Notes under the pieces: generated by a model
What the model saw: only the letters and a program-made list of their open reading frames with translations
Databases searched by the model: none
What the model was told of the DNA's origin: nothing
Program-made: the position numbers and the translations under genes
Part shown: piece by piece, positions 4,857 to 5,085 of the stretch
Numbering within the stretch: the stretch's first letter is position 1
Layout: each line of letters starts with the position of its first letter
Source of the DNA: CAZGQY01 sp964528035
GTDB taxonomy: Bacteria; Pseudomonadota; Gammaproteobacteria; Methylococcales; UBA1147
NCBI GenBank assembly: GCA_964528035.1
Contig: CAZGQY010000252.1
Span: 1-5,085, forward strand
Length of the DNA: 5,085 nt
Direction of reading: 5' to 3'

Positions 4857-5085
4857 ATGGTTAGACCTTTACGCATAGAATATGAAGATGCTTACTATCA
4901 TGTAATGAATCGTGGTAGAGGCAGGCAATTTATCTTTCATGGAAAGAAGTACTATCAGGCATTTATAGAATGCCTGTTAGCTAGCCATCAACGTTTTGGC
5001 TTAGAAATACAAGCCTATTGCCTGATGGGAAATCACTACCACCTACTGATTAAAACCCCACGCGGGAATTTAAGCAGGGCGATGC
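4857..5085 (+). CDS. REP-associated tyrosine transposase (Y1_Tnp, HUH), 5' part, cut by the window edge
   Basis: The 76 codons seen begin MVRPLRIEYEDAYYHVMNRG and continue to AYCLMGNHYHLLIKTP. This is the N-terminal half of a Y1 transposase of the IS200-like RAYT class. His60-Tyr61-His62 form the HUH metal-binding motif that positions the nicked strand; the catalytic tyrosine should lie beyond the window. Such enzymes nick and join single-stranded DNA at small palindromes and are linked to REP sequences. The MxRPLRIE start is typical of the family, which supports ATG 4857. No Shine-Dalgarno is present: the preceding bases are ACTTTTATCAG, the end of the tandem repeat. If the third repeat is a promoter, the transcript would be almost leaderless. 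The visible frame is intact. Confidence 0.93.
   Translation, partial: MVRPLRIEYEDAYYHVMNRGRGRQFIFHGKKYYQAFIECLLASHQRFGLEIQAYCLMGNHYHLLIKTPRGNLSRAM

Overview
The window looks like an accessory stretch of a gammaproteobacterial chromosome of moderate, slightly AT-leaning composition. Three things suggest this: a DUF2232-type membrane protein of the kind found beside rpsR in Pseudomonas and its relatives, a dicarboxylate/amino-acid symporter with sequence typical of marine gammaproteobacteria, and a REP-associated tyrosine transposase (RAYT) preceded by GGGGTCAAATCTTGAC repeats. A marine or Cellvibrionales/Alteromonadales-like host is plausible, but this rests on family resemblance only.

Layout, left to right. 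Positions 1-56 are one end of a palindromic repeat element that runs off the left edge. Two membrane-protein genes on the + strand follow: a DUF2232-like protein (117-986) and a rhomboid intramembrane serine protease (1111-1806) with its catalytic Ser and His intact. Positions 1807-2445 hold no convincing gene. They contain a candidate promoter at 1811-1839, nested inverted repeats at 1869-1941, and a complete 168-bp imperfect palindrome at 1975-2142, whose left arm is almost identical to the element at the left edge but inverted. The DUF2232/rhomboid pair is therefore bracketed by two divergent copies of one repeat family.

An unrecognised 114-residue membrane protein (2446-2790) comes next. 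Its 3' region ends in a strong intrinsic terminator (2908-2940). The terminator's 5' stem strand is also perfectly complementary to an upstream segment, so the region could form alternative, attenuator-like structures. A 61-residue Cys/His protein (3052-3237) lies 33 bp before a full-length Na+(or H+)/dicarboxylate or acidic amino-acid symporter (3271-4578), and the two may be co-transcribed.

The right end is a mobile module. A minus-strand ORF remnant (4581-4733) runs into three tandem copies of a 24-bp motif with a palindromic core (4718-4856). These abut the start codon of a RAYT (4857 to the edge), which has an HUH motif and no visible Shine-Dalgarno.

Most protein-coding content belongs to known families. 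The least explained material is non-coding: the palindromic element family, the structured RNA-like segment upstream of one copy, the three-way complementarity at 2839-2933, and the promoter-like repeats ahead of the RAYT.
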